From positions 486,034 to 550,033 of the forward strand of contig NW_003314269.1 of assembly GCF_000143415.4 (NCBI RefSeq): DNA of 64,000 bases, in the 5' to 3' direction. The stretch comes from Selaginella moellendorffii (taxonomy: Eukaryota; Streptophyta; Lycopodiopsida; Selaginellales; Selaginellaceae). A program made the translations under genes and the position numbers. Of this stretch, positions 47,590 to 60,375 are shown piece by piece. Position 1 is the first letter of the stretch; the number at the start of each line of letters is the position of its first letter. The notes under the pieces are model-generated. The model saw nothing but the letters and a program-made list of their open reading frames with translations, made no database searches and had not been told where the DNA came from.

Positions 47590-48245
47590 AAGAGCTATGC
47601 GCGTATGACTTTGCCGACCAGCTATAGCATGATCGGGTGTGCATTGTGAATGAGAAGCTTGAGGAAACCAGGGAGTTCTTTAATGGTGCCGGGAAGAGGG
47701 ACGTCAAGACTTGGAACATCAGGCACTCGGAGTATACCCAGAGGGGGGTGGACAAGGTAACTGAGCTGTTCAAGCTGGTGAAGGATCTGGCTGTGGACCT
47801 CTGGGTGATGATGATCGAAGGTTATGCACGGGCCGGTATAGATCTTTAGATCTTCGCCTGGGCATGAGAGGTGGGGGCCATGATTGCAGTATTTGCCAAG
47901 GATCTTAAAACGAGCAAGACTATGGTGCACAGGATGAAAAACCCGAGTGTGGCTTCTTGCACTTGAGGCTTCGCTCGAGGCTTGCCCAAGACGTCCACCT
48001 TGTACGAGACTCCGTGGACAATGCTACTCATGGCTTACTTCGATCAGGCAATGACCTCTGAAGTGAAGCACATATTCAAGCTCATGCCCAACAGGAATTC
48101 GGTCGCATGGAACGGTGCTCACTCTTACATGGAGAGATCGAGTGCAGTGGGCCTACAACAGGAAAGGACAGGCAGGGGACATGTCAAGGGAATGATCCAG
48201 AGATATGTCAAGCCTGAGAAGAACTCGTTTCTTACAGTGCCAGGC
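47590..48245 (+). pseudogene. PPR gene, broken copy 2
   Basis: Matches 39140-39945 of the intact PPR gene with internal deletions: KLEETREFFNGAGKRDVKTW, ELFKLVKDLAVDLWVMMIEG, MKNPSVASC and GMIQRYVKPEKNSFLTV. Frames are broken at least four times. Both ends of the gene are missing. Same orientation as the parent. Confidence 0.92.
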
Positions 48246-48496
48246 AAATGGTGATTAGCACTCATGAGGTATGGCAGCTCATCACATTCTTGAGATCTAT
48301 CTTCCCTCCCAAAATATCCTTTCCTAGCTAGAAACTGTTGAGGTATACACTCTCTATGTCATGATCCTAGGTGGAAGTAATGCCACTCCACTGATCCAGG
48401 TGTAGGCTAGAGGCCATTTGGTTATGATGTTATATTCGACTATCCTTCCAGAGTCATCCATGTCCATCTTAGCTTCCACATATCTCTTCATGAGGC
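48246..48496. other. unassigned sequence after PPR pseudogene 2
   Basis: Non-coding; likely transposon or decayed flank. Confidence 0.3.
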
Positions 48497-48600
48497 AGTT
48501 CCTGGGTAGGGCGAGCACGTTCCCGCCCAGAACGGGCGAGCTGGGCATTAGCCCAGCAAGCGCGTTCTGGGCGGAATGAGTGAGCCCGTGCCCAGGAATG
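48497..48600. repeat. large GC-rich hairpin
   Basis: Nested complementary arms: outer CCTGGG..GGGC with GCCC..CCCAGG, middle CCGCCCAGAACG (48523-48534) with CGTTCTGGGCGG (48563-48574), inner CTGGGC ATTA GCCCAG (48541-48556). Could be the core of a foldback element. Confidence 0.7.
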
Positions 48601-48664
48601 GCCTTAACAAGCTGTGGCAAGACTGTTAACAGACACGTGGAATAATGTTATTGGAGAATGAGAG

Positions 48665-48708
48665 GGTTCTCCAGAACCTGGTGGCTGGCAGCTGGGTTCT
48701 GGAGAACC
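48665..48708. repeat. short inverted repeat
   Basis: GGTTCTCCAGAACC (48665-48678) and its exact reverse complement GGTTCTGGAGAACC (48695-48708) with a 16-base spacer; each half is itself nearly palindromic. Confidence 0.75.
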
Positions 48709-49238
48709 TGGCAGTTGTCAGCCACGTTCTTGTAGAGAACCTGACTCAATCCAGTGGCTGCCAACAATTGGATCAAGTTAATGGGTGAGCCAAGGTATTA
48801 GAGTCCTGAGGGCTCTAGAGCCTAGGATGATGGTGTTGGCCAAGGAGGCTAGCAAGGATGAGGATGAGCCACCGGATGTGGCTGAGAGGTGCCAAAATTT
48901 GGTATTGCATTGCATTGAGCGCCAAGATAACGGCACTAGTGAGTTGAGCAAGGTGCTAGGGCGTGATCAAGCAGAGACCAGCCCGGAGGCGAGCCCGGAG
49001 GCCCAGAGGCGCTGGCAAAGGGGTTGAGAGAGTGCTGGCTTGAGGCACCGAGCAGTACTAGAGTGCTGAGTGAGGTGCTGGTGTCAAAGACTGGCACGAA
49101 GGCACTAGCAAAAGCATTGAGAGGAGGCTTGATCGAGGTTGAGACGATGGGAGCTTCAGCCGAGGACAGTGAGAGATCAGAGTTATTCCTTGGTCCATCC
49201 TTTCTGTGTTTAGACAGGTGTTTCCTAAGAGGGAGATA
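48709..49238. other. probable transposon-derived sequence without clear coding
   Basis: An 80-codon frame at 48785-49027 (+) is Glu/Asp/Arg-rich and could be gag debris, but no motif supports this. Confidence 0.3.
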
Positions 49239-50443
49239 CTAAGAGGCAGCCATGGGACGATCTAGGAGGCAGAGAGCTATGGGTTCCAAAAGGGTAGAGC
49301 TGTAAGTTCTTGAGAGGGGGACAAATTCTTGTTGTGGATACAACAGAGTGCTTCTCTCAATTTCCATTGGCTGGTTCAACTTTGACACTACTCGAACACT
49401 AATTTGAATCTTGTGCTTGAAATTTCCACTTCTAATCCTCATCAAGCCTTTATGATAGTATTGAGCAGCATCAACTTGGACCAACCAAGGTCAGCCTAGA
49501 AGAAATGGATAAGTTAATTCGCCAAGTCTCATCTTAAGACCCACAAAATCCACATAAAGTTCAACCCTGTTACATCCATCTTCACACTTGTAAGAACTCC
49601 CAACGATTTCACTCGACTCTGATCTGCCATCTTAACATAGAAATTCACTGGTACAAGAACTCCTAAGCCAAGCTTAAATGCCATCTCATCTGGAATAATA
49701 TTTACTCCAGTCCCTCCATCCAACAAGTAATGCTTGATTTGTTTACTTGCTATCTCCACTTCAATCACCGGAGAATATATCTGCTATGGTTGGCCATGCT
49801 GAATTCACCACTACCTCTCTATGAGATTGCATTGTAGCAGAAACAACCTTTTGAAGCCCTAGAGCTAACTGAAGTAACTAAGCAAAAGTAATTGTTGGTT
49901 TTTGATTGTCCAGGTCCCTCAAAATATCATAAGGAGCAACTTCCAGATTCAAGACTCATCTATTATACCTCTGCCTCTTCCCTACTCTGAGTGGCTTCTT
50001 CTAAATTGATCAAAGAGCTCACTCACTTGTGTTAGAGAAGGAACACCTACATTCTCACAGAATTGACAATTTACTCTCGCTTGCTGGACTGGACACTCAC
50101 ACTAGACATTTGAGTGATCACACACTGGCTGGGGAGGATTCTAAACACCCCTAATCCAATTAACTTGTAAGTCCCCCATCTTCTCTGTAAGAGCCTTGAC
50201 TAAATCTTCTTTAACCTTGTTCATCTGCACCTCTAGTGATGGGGCTGGAACTTGAAATTGCATAAGAGCCACTGGAGCCACTGTTGGGATCAAAGTTGGA
50301 GCTGTCACACTCGCTGAATTAAAAATTTCAAGTACTCCGCCTGGATAGGCTCCTAGATTTGTATGATCTAACAAGCCTACTGATTGTGTAGCCATTCCTC
50401 TAAGGACTGATGATGCTTGGATATGTCCATGACAACTTGGCAA
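49239..50443 (-). mobile_element. Ty3/gypsy gag-protease remnant
   Basis: On the minus strand, 49529-49768 encodes a retropepsin-like segment (LLDGGTGVNIIPDEMAFKLG, then MADQSRVKSLGVL). Gag-like residues with a single Cys-rich piece lie at 50050-50443. Stops interrupt the frames, so this is a dead fragment. Confidence 0.6.
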
Positions 50444-51477
50444 CTTGGCCTGCTCAAACCGTGATGAGCCTTGCCAAAAGTATCAAACCTGATCATCTTC
50501 TGCATGGATCCTTCTTTGAGAGGAGTTGCCAAAATCTTATTGCATACCATTGAATAGTTTCTCCTGGCAGCAAGGTAGTCATAGAAGCTTCATCAGCAAA
50601 ACTCTAAGTGTTTAAAGCTAGAATATTCCATAAAGGAATATCCTGAGCATATATACAGTAGCTTAGGAATATTCTGGGAGGTTAGAGGGGAGCTCCTGGA
50701 ATCTTCCTGAGTATTTAGGGGGTTATGGGGGGCAGTTCTTCAAGAGTGGAACAGGTGCGTGGAAATGGTGTGACAACATGGAGTCCCTCGATGTGATCCA
50801 CATGTAGATCACATCACATGCAATCTTGAGAGTGCATCGGGTAGTAGAGAGACTAAGCATTCAGTCAGAGCAGATTGTGGTGACTCACTGTCCCACCTGC
50901 AGTTAAGTGTGGTATTGACTGATGAGAGAAATCTTGGAATAACTCCTGAACCCGGCTGTCGCTGAGCCAATTGATGCCTAGATGTACCCTTGTTTCAATC
51001 AATGAAAGTTCCAAAGAAATGAACCTAGTGCTTGGGTGTGTGAGTTGAGTGAGTGAGTGAAGTTGGACTACATCTCCATTCTTTTTTACTTCTGCTTTTA
51101 GTTTTCTTTCTCTTGTTTTTTTTTCCATTTCTCTTTGTTTTAGTAGTTACCCTCTCTGAACACTACATTCTAGCACATGGGAGCATTTCAGCCATGGGTT
51201 CTTGCATGCTAGAGTCTTGCACATCCCACCAGTGGTTGTTGTTGGGGTGCTAGCTCATTATCACCTTCTCCTTGTGTCACGGCTTAGATTCTGGCTTGAA
51301 AGAGAGCAAGGGATATTCCATGTCCTTGGAATATTCCTACATCTTTGTATATAAGCCCAAGAGAGGCTTGAGTATAGTTCCTTCCCATTTTCTCTTGCAC
51401 TTAAGTTTGGAGCTGCAGCTTTGTGAATGTGTGTGTGAAGGATGGATCCATAGTTGGGGCTGAAAGATGCCCCAACA
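50444..51477. other. transposon-rich, non-coding
   Basis: Contains several GGAATATTC-type palindromic steps (50620-50680, 51310-51340) and a TATATAA at about 51347, suggestive of LTR or leader sequence. No coding region. Confidence 0.3.
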
Positions 51478-52215
51478 CTAGTTGCTAATGGGGTCACACT
51501 CATATTGAAAACCTTGAGAAATCTAGCTTGCTGGATTTGGTTCACAGTGATGTATGCTATTTGCTTGTGAAAACACTTAGCCACAAGAGGTATTTTGTGT
51601 CTTTTATCGATGACCATTCTAGGTACATTGTGGTGAGTCTTCTCTTTGCAAAGAGTGAAGTGTTTGACCAGTACAAACTTCTCAAGAGCTGGGCAGAGAT
51701 GTTTACTAGAAGGAAAATCCATGTGCTATGCACGGATGGTGGTGGCGAGTACATGAGTAGTGAGTTTCTCAACTTCCTAGCTGAGATTGGCATTGTTCAC
51801 CAGTATACGATGCCTTATACTCCCCAGTAGAATGGTGTGGCAAAGTGACTCAATTGCACTGTATTAGAGACTGTCTAATGCCTTCTCCAACATATAGGTT
51901 TACCCAAATCCTTTTGGGGTGAAGTGGCCAACATGGCCATTTATATCTACAATCGTCTTCCCACAAGGAGAACTAGCATGGTTTCTTATCATGCTTTAAC
52001 TGGGAAGCACTCTTAGTGGTCTTTGGTCGTACAGCATATGCTTGCATTCCCAAGAGTTAAAAGACCATCTTTGTGGGCTATCATGCTTATTCTAAGGCTT
52101 ACCACCTTTGTGATCTTGCTCTCAAGAAGCTTGTGGTCAACTGAAATGTTTCTTTTAACAAGTAAAAACTTTATCACCACATTTAAGGTATTGCTTCTTC
52201 CAATCCTAATATAGT
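51478..52215 (+). mobile_element. Ty1/copia integrase remnant I
   Basis: The integrase core is readable: LDLVHSDVCYLLVKTLSHKR, FVSFIDDHSRYIVVSLLFAK, then an Asp-Gly-Gly-Gly-Glu-Tyr and YTPQ. After a stop at 51828 the frame continues with interruptions through a PTRRTSMVSYHALTGKHS-like stretch. The element is broken and lacks recognised LTRs here. Confidence 0.85.
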
Positions 52216-52427
52216 AGATTTATCCTAGTGTGGGGGTTCCAAATGTATAATAAGGATAGCGGGTAGGTCGGATATGATTGACCAACCTGAGGCATTGTCT
52301 AGCTCCCACTTGTTTGCATATCCTTGTTTTGCATCTAGCTTAGGTCTAAGCCTAAACTCTATACCATGCTAGTTGGTGGAGTACCCATATCTTTGCATTA
52401 GGCTATTGGTATGTTAAATAGCATTAG

Positions 52428-53167
52428 TGTAGCACATGTGATTATGGGATGAGATTTAGATATATTATCACTATGGATTTTTGGAACTTTAGGGGATAAA
52501 TGGGGATAAAATAGCCACTAAGGGCTCTCTCATCAAGCAATTACTTTTTTTCCAGTTAGTTTAAAGGGAGAGAGATAGGATGCACTACATATGGTACAAG
52601 TTCGATTGTTATTGATTAATGGCTACTTAAAAATATAATATACCCTTGAGCAAAGTATATTTCTACCCCTAAATTTGAAATCATACGTATTGGGCATCCA
52701 TGTGTATATCTTTCTTTTTGGTGGAGCATCCATGGACAAAAGTATCCACTATAAGACTGTGGTACGGGTGGATAATTAGTTGCCTTACATGGAATAACTG
52801 GTCTACACAATAGAAGGATTGGTAGATTCAATGTAGAAATGGAGGTGTTAGTTCCCTTCGCTCAGCAAGGGTTGCTAGTTAATAGTCAATGAGAACATTG
52901 ACATCTCTGAGGAAGGGGGGGGGGAGGGGGGTGGGGGTGATTCGCTCAATAGGGGTTGTTAGTCAATAGTCAATGAGGACATTGACATCTCTGGGGGGCG
53001 GGGGGTGAATATAGCGCATGTGATCGTGGGATGAGATTTAAATATACTGTCATCGTGGATTCTTGAAACCTTAGAGGATAAATAGGGATAAAATAGCCAC
53101 TAAGGGCTCTCTTATTAAATAATTGCCTTTTTTCCAATTGGGTTAAGGGGAAAGAAATAGCACTATA
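52428..53167 (+). mobile_element. TRIM-like miniature LTR retroelement I
   Basis: A 740-base element with short direct LTRs: 52428-52589 (TGTAGCACATGTG ... GCACTACA) and 53010-53167 (TATAGCGCATGTG ... CACTATA). The first LTR is followed by TATGGTA, as in an initiator-Met primer-binding site; the second is preceded by a G-rich polypurine tract. Flanks are ATTAG and ATTAA, a near-perfect 5-base duplication. The interior has no gene. Size and layout fit TRIM elements. Confidence 0.78.
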
Positions 53168-53529
53168 ATTAAGTTTTCTTTAGTTCTGTTTATGTGCTAG
53201 TCTTGGAAGTGGAATGTTGGATGCTTTAGAACTATATCTATATTACTTATTATTCCTATTTCTTCACTCTTTGGGGTGTATATTCAAAAGTTATTCCATG
53301 TTTTAGTTCCTTTACTCTTAAACTATATACTTGGAAGTTTGGCTTTATACCTTCATTAAGTGCCCAAAGCCCTAAACTTAGGTTCTGTTATACTACTCAT
53401 AGGTTTAAAGTTCCGCTTTATAGTTATCCTATGTTAAATTACTATAGGGTAAAGGGTGAAAACATGCATCACATTCCTAACTGGTCATTTGGGCATGTGT
53501 GAAAATTGCCATCTTGGCAAGGAAATTTG

Positions 53530-55860
53530 CCTTCCATTTACGTTAAGAACCATCAAGGATCAAGCTATAAGCTTGCTAGATTTGGTTCATAGTGATGTGT
53601 GATATCTACTTGTGAAAACACTTAGCCACAAGAGGTACTTTGTGTCTTTTATTGATGACCATTCTAGGTATACTATGGTGAGTCTTCTCCTCACAAAGAG
53701 TGAAATGTTTAACCACTTCAAGCTTTTCAAAAGCTGGGTAGAGATGTTTACTAGAAGGGAAATCCATGTGCTATACAAGGATGGTGGTGGTGAGTACATG
53801 AGCATCAAGTTTCTCAACTTTCTAATTGAGACTAGCATAGATTAACAATATACGACAGCCTATACTCCCCAGCAGAATAGTGTGACAGAGCGATTCAATT
53901 ACACTCTACTAGAGATTCATTCTCCAACATGCAGGTTTACCTAAATCCTTTTGAAGCGATGGCCTTTTATATTTGCAACCGTCTTCCCACAAGGAGCACT
54001 AGCACGGTTTCTTATTATGCTTTGACTGGGAAGCGCTCTCAGTTAAGGCACTTGAGGGTCTTTGGTTGTATAGCATATGCTTGCATTCCCATGAGTCAGA
54101 AGACCATCTTCATGGACTATCATGCTCATTCTAAGGTTTACTACCTTTATAATCTTGCTCTCAATAAGCTTGTGGTTAGCCAAAATGTTTCTTTCAACAA
54201 ACAAGAACTCTATCACCACATTTGAGGTATTGCTTCTTCTAGTTCTAGGACTTGTCCTTGGTGCTAGATGAAGAGTTCACTAAGCAGTTTAGAGGCAGCT
54301 TCTTCCAAGAGGAGCAATACTCCTCTACTTGGCAATGGCATGACTTCCCCACCAACTCTCCAATCACTTTGGTGGTGACCAACAACACTTCTACTTTATC
54401 CAATGAGCAAACCCTTATTGCTTCTATGGATGAGTTCTTTGTTAGTGAAGAAATGGTTGAAGGCTCTTCCAACTCACCTCCTCCAAATCCTCTCTTGACA
54501 CTATCACCTTGTCAAGAGATTGGGATTGTTACAATGTTAAAGCTCTTGAGTCCTTTACTCAAGCTCCATGCAAGAAGGGATTCTATTGGATTGCTGAGCC
54601 TTGTGGCTACCAGGCTACTTTTTCTAGCCCTGATGCCTTAGAGTCGCAAGTGGTTATGCAATATGAGTATCACTCACTAGTGGATCAAGAATTGAACCTA
54701 GATGCTGGTTCCCCTCCCTTCTGGTAGGAAGATAGTCATAGCCAAGTGGTTGTTCAAGATGAAATACCTAGCTAATGGCTGTATCAAGCGCTAGAATGCA
54801 TGCTTTGTAGTTTGTGGCTTCTTATAAATATAGGGAGTTGAATACTCTGAAACTTATAGCTCTATTGTGAAGTTGACAACCATTCATCTTTTGATTAGCC
54901 ATGTAACTGAGCTCGACTTGGAGCTCCATCAACTTGATGTGAGAAGTGCTTTCCTCAATGGTGATCTTGAGGAGGAGGTGTACATCACCCAACCTTCTAG
55001 GCTAGGAGCATCTTATTTGCTACTTACACAAGGCATTATATAGGCTGAAACAAGCCCCCTAAAATCAATGATTTTCTAACCTCACTCACAATGTGATTAA
55101 TAACAATCTCTATATATACTGAGATGGCAGGATTTCTATTCTTAGCCTTCTATGTGGATGATACATTATTAGCCTCCAACCAGGTGTAGCTTATCAACTA
55201 GATTAAGACTTACCTTGCTACCAAATTTAAGATGACTGATCTGGGAGATTTGCACTATTGTTTGGGAATTTAAGTTTGCCAGGATAGGCAACATGGAGTA
55301 CTTAAGCTCTCCCAGGAGAATGATGTTCTCCAAAGGTACTCTATGTTTGGTGCTAACCTAGTGGCTACTCTCATAGAAGTAGGCTCAAAGTTGTCTAAGG
55401 CCTTTAGCTCAATATCAACTTTAGATGACACTCCTGAGGAGGAGAACATGATATTGTACCATTCAGTAGTCAGAAGTCTCATCTACTTAATGGTTTTGAC
55501 TAGACCTAACCTTGCATTCAGTGTGTCTTAAAGTTCCTGGATAACCCTTCATCCTCAGCTGCTGTGAAGTAGATCATGAGCTATGTGAGTGGTATAAGAA
55601 AATACATTGAAATATGCATGGGATACATGGACATAGATTGGGCAGGTGATCCAAATGATCATCATGTATAACCATAATGTGGTTACTTAGCATTCTAGGA
55701 GGCAGTAGATCACTGCAATGTCCTCGTGTGAGTCTGAATACATTGCATCCGGAGTGTGGAGACAAGTGGCAACAAGTCTCCATGTCAGAAAACAAGCTAA
55801 GTCATCCATCCATGACACCAAACGCCAACCATCACACCCATACCATTATGTATATAACCA
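53530..55860 (+). mobile_element. Ty1/copia pol remnant II
   Basis: Carries, in order, an integrase core close to remnant I (FVSFIDDHSRYTMVSLLLTK), reverse transcriptase (VTELDLELHQLDVRSAFLNG, then YVDDTLLASNQ near 55150-55190) and an RNase H end (SSCESEYIASGVWRQVA at about 55720-55770). Stop codons and frameshifts occur throughout. No LTR pair recognised. It is a dead, nearly full-length pol. Confidence 0.88.
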
Positions 55861-56680
55861 TACCAAAGCAATGAAGTCAACAAAGCATTCTACACATAAA
55901 ATCCAAACATCTACACTAACCAGCTGGAGGCTCTTGCTTGTTTGCGTCTTGGGGTGCTTGCTCAATAAGGCGATAGATCTTGGTAATCACGTGGTGGCCT
56001 TGGTGAGCATGATGGCATGCCTGTCCCTGAGCACTCACGTGAGCTGGTGGAGCTCAAGATGTCACACAATAACAGCTTTGTGGGAACTAAGATGGAAGCT
56101 GAGGTGGTGGTGGCTGAGAAGAGCATGGCTGTCGGGTCCTTGGCAAGGCTGGGCAGCTGGGACGATCCAAGGCAGTGTATTTGGCAGTGGAAGGCATCAC
56201 CAAGCTCCCAGTTTCATGCCAGGATCTCGCCAAGCTTAGGGCGGTTTGGGTGTTGGAGAGCATACGTTCCATATGCATCCATTGACTGTCCAGAGTTCCT
56301 CCCCAAGACCGCCCTTTGCCGCACTATTGTGGGAGTGGACACTGGATCTGAGCCTCAATTTAATGATGCGAACAAGGTGGGCATTCCAAGCTTTACATGT
56401 TCATCCATGGTAGCACTTTCACTACATTCAACTTTAGGGATCTAGGCTGTTAGCATATGGAAGAACATTGAGGTGATTAAGGCTGATCTATCCCACCACA
56501 CACTAGGGATATCTCTCTTGGAGTTGATCATTACAATCAAATTTGTGTCAGGCATTTAATAATCAATGTCTGGAGGAACAGGAGGATAAAAACTTTCACC
56601 GTAAAGAGACCTATTCTCTAAGGGAAATCTTTAGCACTTAACTAAGTGTTTGTGCTTCAACTTTCACCTCCCTTTTGAAC
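55861..56680. other. unassigned; one 142-codon open frame
   Basis: An open stretch at 56017-56445 (+) with a Trp/Cys-containing, soluble composition (SLARLGSWDDPRQCIWQWKA) is not recognised; it may be transposon debris or a decayed host exon. Confidence 0.3.
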
Positions 56681-58575
56681 TTATGGAGCCAATTTGTTCA
56701 AGACGAGCTCCAACTCCTTGAGCTCGGCAGCAGCATAATCCTCAAATTCCTCCACCTGGATATCATCTAGAGCATGGAGTCTCCGCAGGGTTTTCCAGCA
56801 CTTGCTGTGCTGGCAGCACACCTCCAACCCTTGCCTCTTGGATGGATTTGACTTAATCCTCTCCCCTCCATACTGGAGCCTGGAACGCAGGTGTTCCATC
56901 CTCGCCTCCACCACCTTCCTCAAGGAGTTCCTTACCGCAGCAGTGGAATCCAAAGCCACCACAACAATGTTAGAAGAACTTAATAGCTTCCAAGTTAAGT
57001 GTGTCCCGTCAATGAGCAATCCAGCCACCTTGCTGATGAGCTCCTCATCCCCAAACCGGAACACATTCACCACAAATTCCCTAGCCATAGGAACTCTAGA
57101 GTGGTAGGCTCTTGCCAGCTGATTATACTCATCTCAAGCGTGCTCTTCTATGGAATCAAAGAGCTCTTCCGCAGAACCAAAGTACTCACCGGGATAAAAG
57201 TATGACTCAAAGTCTTGTCGAGGAGCATTCGCTTGCAAGTAAGAAGCACACAGCTTAGAAAACAAGGCTGTTACTGCAACCCTCTCTTTCACGCCTTGAA
57301 ACTGGTCGCACTCCTCATCAGTGTCAATGCATTATTCATCACCTCCTTCTCCACCTAAAGTATAGACTTTGCAGTGTTCATCGATAACTTTCCCCATGAA
57401 ACCATGAACGGCAGTACAAGCATTTCATCATAGCTGCCTTTGTGGTGAAGTCTGAGTTCCTCTTCCAGATCCACCAGCAGCTGCTTTTCCACCTTGCTTG
57501 GGAGCTCCATGGCAGTGTTGAGTGAGCTATACACTGCAAGTGTCGAGATCAACTTCACGACACTAGCCAGGAACTGTCCGTGAACATCAAAGATGGTTGC
57601 ACACCTATTGCATCATGATGGAAGTTTTAGCCTGAGTTTCTCTGCTTCCAAATCAGTTGATGTTAGCTTGTCCACTCAAGCCTCTACGAGTTGGCAGTAC
57701 TCATGGCTGTGATGCACTGCCAATGCAACACACTCCAGCAGGGCTTCCGAGACGATCTCCAAAGCCTCAGCCTTGCAAGCTGGAGTGTCGAGAAAGAACT
57801 CCAACAGCTTCCCTAAATTGTGAGGATATTGCTTGATAGCTTTCATGAGCATTCTGGCCAGCTCGATCACTCCATGCTCACACCCCGACGATATGAGTGT
57901 GCCAAAAGTCTCTGTTCCCTTATCAAACATGCTACTGATAAGTTCAGGCTTCCACTTCTCCAGTGCCACCTCCAGTTTGTGCACCTCTTCCTTTGCATCC
58001 TCGGCAGTGCCAGCGTCTTTCATGAGCCCAGCCACACTTCTGCTGCCGACATAATACGAACAACTGGAGAGAATTGCATCGCAGCGTTTGCTCTTGGGCC
58101 AAGCCACCAGCATTGTGACGTGATAGAAGTACTCATAAATTCCAATAGCCTTCTTTGTCAAAGTTTTCCTTCATAATAGTTATCATATGGCTCTTGACTG
58201 TCACCACCAAGGCATCTCAATACGTCTTGTTCAACATTTATCTGCCATCTTCCAAATTCCACACAGTGATCCTCAGTTGAGATCCAGTTCTTGATCCAGT
58301 GCTCATCATCATGCCAATCATCATCATCATCATAGACTTGTCGAGTGAGTGTGCAGAGATGAAGCTCCAAGAAATCACATCCCCGAAGAAGAGCAGACAC
58401 CACACAGTCGTGTTCCCTAAAGCCCAGTAAAGCACAAGCTCTTGCTCGAGTACTTGTGGCAGAGTGGGATCACCATCTTTGTAAGACCTTCGCTGCAGGA
58501 GGCCCATTCTTGCATCAAAGACTGGACGTGGGGCAGTGATGATATGAAAAAAGCACTATCATCCACACCTATAAA
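56681..58575 (-). pseudogene. 2OG-Fe(II) oxygenase-like gene, broken copy C
   Basis: Third copy of the oxygenase-like gene. Recognised segments from its C-terminus upwards: LELVLNKLAP (56681), ELISKVAGLLIDGTHLTWKL, LPFMVSWGKLSMNTAKSIL, HGVIELARMLMKAIKQYP, AWPKSKRCDAILSSC and GCDFLELHLCTL. Frames break near 57090, 57355, 57570-57675, 58160 and 58405. It stops at the codons for FIGVDDSAFF; the whole oxygenase fold is absent. Same orientation as A and B. Confidence 0.92.
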
Positions 58576-59979
58576 AGTGAAAATAAATATAGTTTTCAAT
58601 ATAGATAATATTGTTGTCTAAGAGCCTAAAAGAAGGGGAGATAATGAAACTATTACAATATTAAATAAAAAAAAGATTTATCTTGAACACTCTTACTTTT
58701 ATAGAAACTCTAGAAACTAATCTAATCCATCCCTCAACTAATCTAGATATCTAATCTGGGTATAGGTCCATATTAATCCCAAATGCCCATCCATGTGCAT
58801 AGTGGGTGTTGCATCCCATATAAGTAAAAGTTGGGGGTTTAATTTTTACTATGGCCAGTAATAATGAACATACTTCTCAATAAATACAAAAAGATTCCAA
58901 ATATATGATATCATCCTTACCTTCTTTTATATTGAGCACCGAACAACAACTAAAGTGGTATAGAACCAAAATATCATTGATGAAAATTCGCAACCAACTT
59001 AAAAGTATGAGCAATGTGAGAAGCAAACTCCCAAGTACAATCACAAGGAGGATACTTAAGTTAGTAAAAAAAATAATAGAGGTTGTGATACTAATACTTC
59101 AAATTAAGGACCAACTTGTACTCACTTTGGAGGAGGTGGTGGTGAGAAACCAATGGGATCAGAAAGGATGAGATAATGTTTCATAAAGAAATATAGAACA
59201 CTAGATGTAAGTTTATAAATAGTGGAAGATTGAGTTAATAAGTAACCTAAGTGCATGTGAAACACAAGAAATCAACTTTGTATTTAGAAGCATGATCCTA
59301 AGTCTTAAGACTCAAACCTTGAGACGTAAAAATATGAAGAAGTGGCAATTGCTATTACGTAGGACTAGTTAAAAGGGGCAAGTTAGCACTCAAACCTCCC
59401 TAACTCTTTTGTACTTTAACTTTCCATCATCAATGCATGTCCACATATTCAAAATCTAGAGTACTTAAGCAATGCCAAACCTATCTTTGCTCACAACTTT
59501 GACAAGAACCATCCTAGGGATTGAAGGATTTAATCACTTTTCTTTCTTACTCTCTGTGTGTTTGTTTGCATTTAACTTCAATAGAGCATAAGATCAAGTG
59601 AATTAAGCACAACAATAAACATCCACTCCACTCTTCCCTTCTTTTATCTTTCTTTTTCTTTCTTTTCGAGAACAAATCAATCACCAAATTTCTAGTGTGA
59701 GAGAGCACATAGTGAATACTCAGATATTGGTAATCCAGCTTATTGCAAGTATGTATGGTTTTCTAATAATGGTAAAGAAGCTAAACTTTTGATTCAATTA
59801 AAAAAGAAGGACCAAGTTGGTAAGAATAATCAATAATAAAGTGATGAACAACTTAAACAAGAGAAATGTGATAATGAACTTTCTTATAAAGAGAATCTAA
59901 AGTAGTAGTATAAGTAGCAATAAAGTCATTTAAAAAACTAGGTACTTAAAGAAAAAAATATAACTAACAAAGATGAAGG
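58576..59979. other. AT-rich, decayed transposon-like sequence
   Basis: Only short frames, none recognised (88 codons at 58905-59171). Probably old retrotransposon sequence. Confidence 0.35.
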
Positions 59980-60375
59980 CTATAGTTGACAAAGAAGGAA
60001 CAATAATGTGTTAAAAAGTGTTAAGAATTATTATAAACAAACTCAGTTAAAAGGAAGGAGATTAATTATCAATTTATAGATGGTGAGAAGTGGATAACAA
60101 AGGAAGAAATAAATTAGCACCAAAAGTTATAAACAAATTAAAGCCCTTGATCATTGTCAATATTATTTGGCAATATATAAAGGTGGAAAATCTCCTTGTA
60201 AATAAGCTTAGTCAACTACTTTTTATCAATTTTCTTGTGACATGCTAAGAAATATACCATTTTAGAAAACTAATTGACTACAAGAAAGACACTATCAAAT
60301 CCTTGAAAAGGTAGAAGATTAATAAAGAAATCCATAAAGATAGATTTCAAAGGCCCTAGAGCAAAAGGAAGGGGT
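59980..60375 (-). mobile_element. Ty3/gypsy integrase remnant, minus strand
   Basis: Reading the minus strand gives a decayed integrase: LKSIFMDFFINLLPFQGFDS, then VNxFSKMVYFLACHK, and near 60020 LTEFVYNNS, which matches the usual gypsy integrase order. Stops interrupt every frame. Confidence 0.7.

Noticed and set aside
56017-56445. 142-codon frame between the copia remnant and oxygenase copy C
   Set aside because: Not recognised and bordered by debris; could be real, but nothing supports a gene call.
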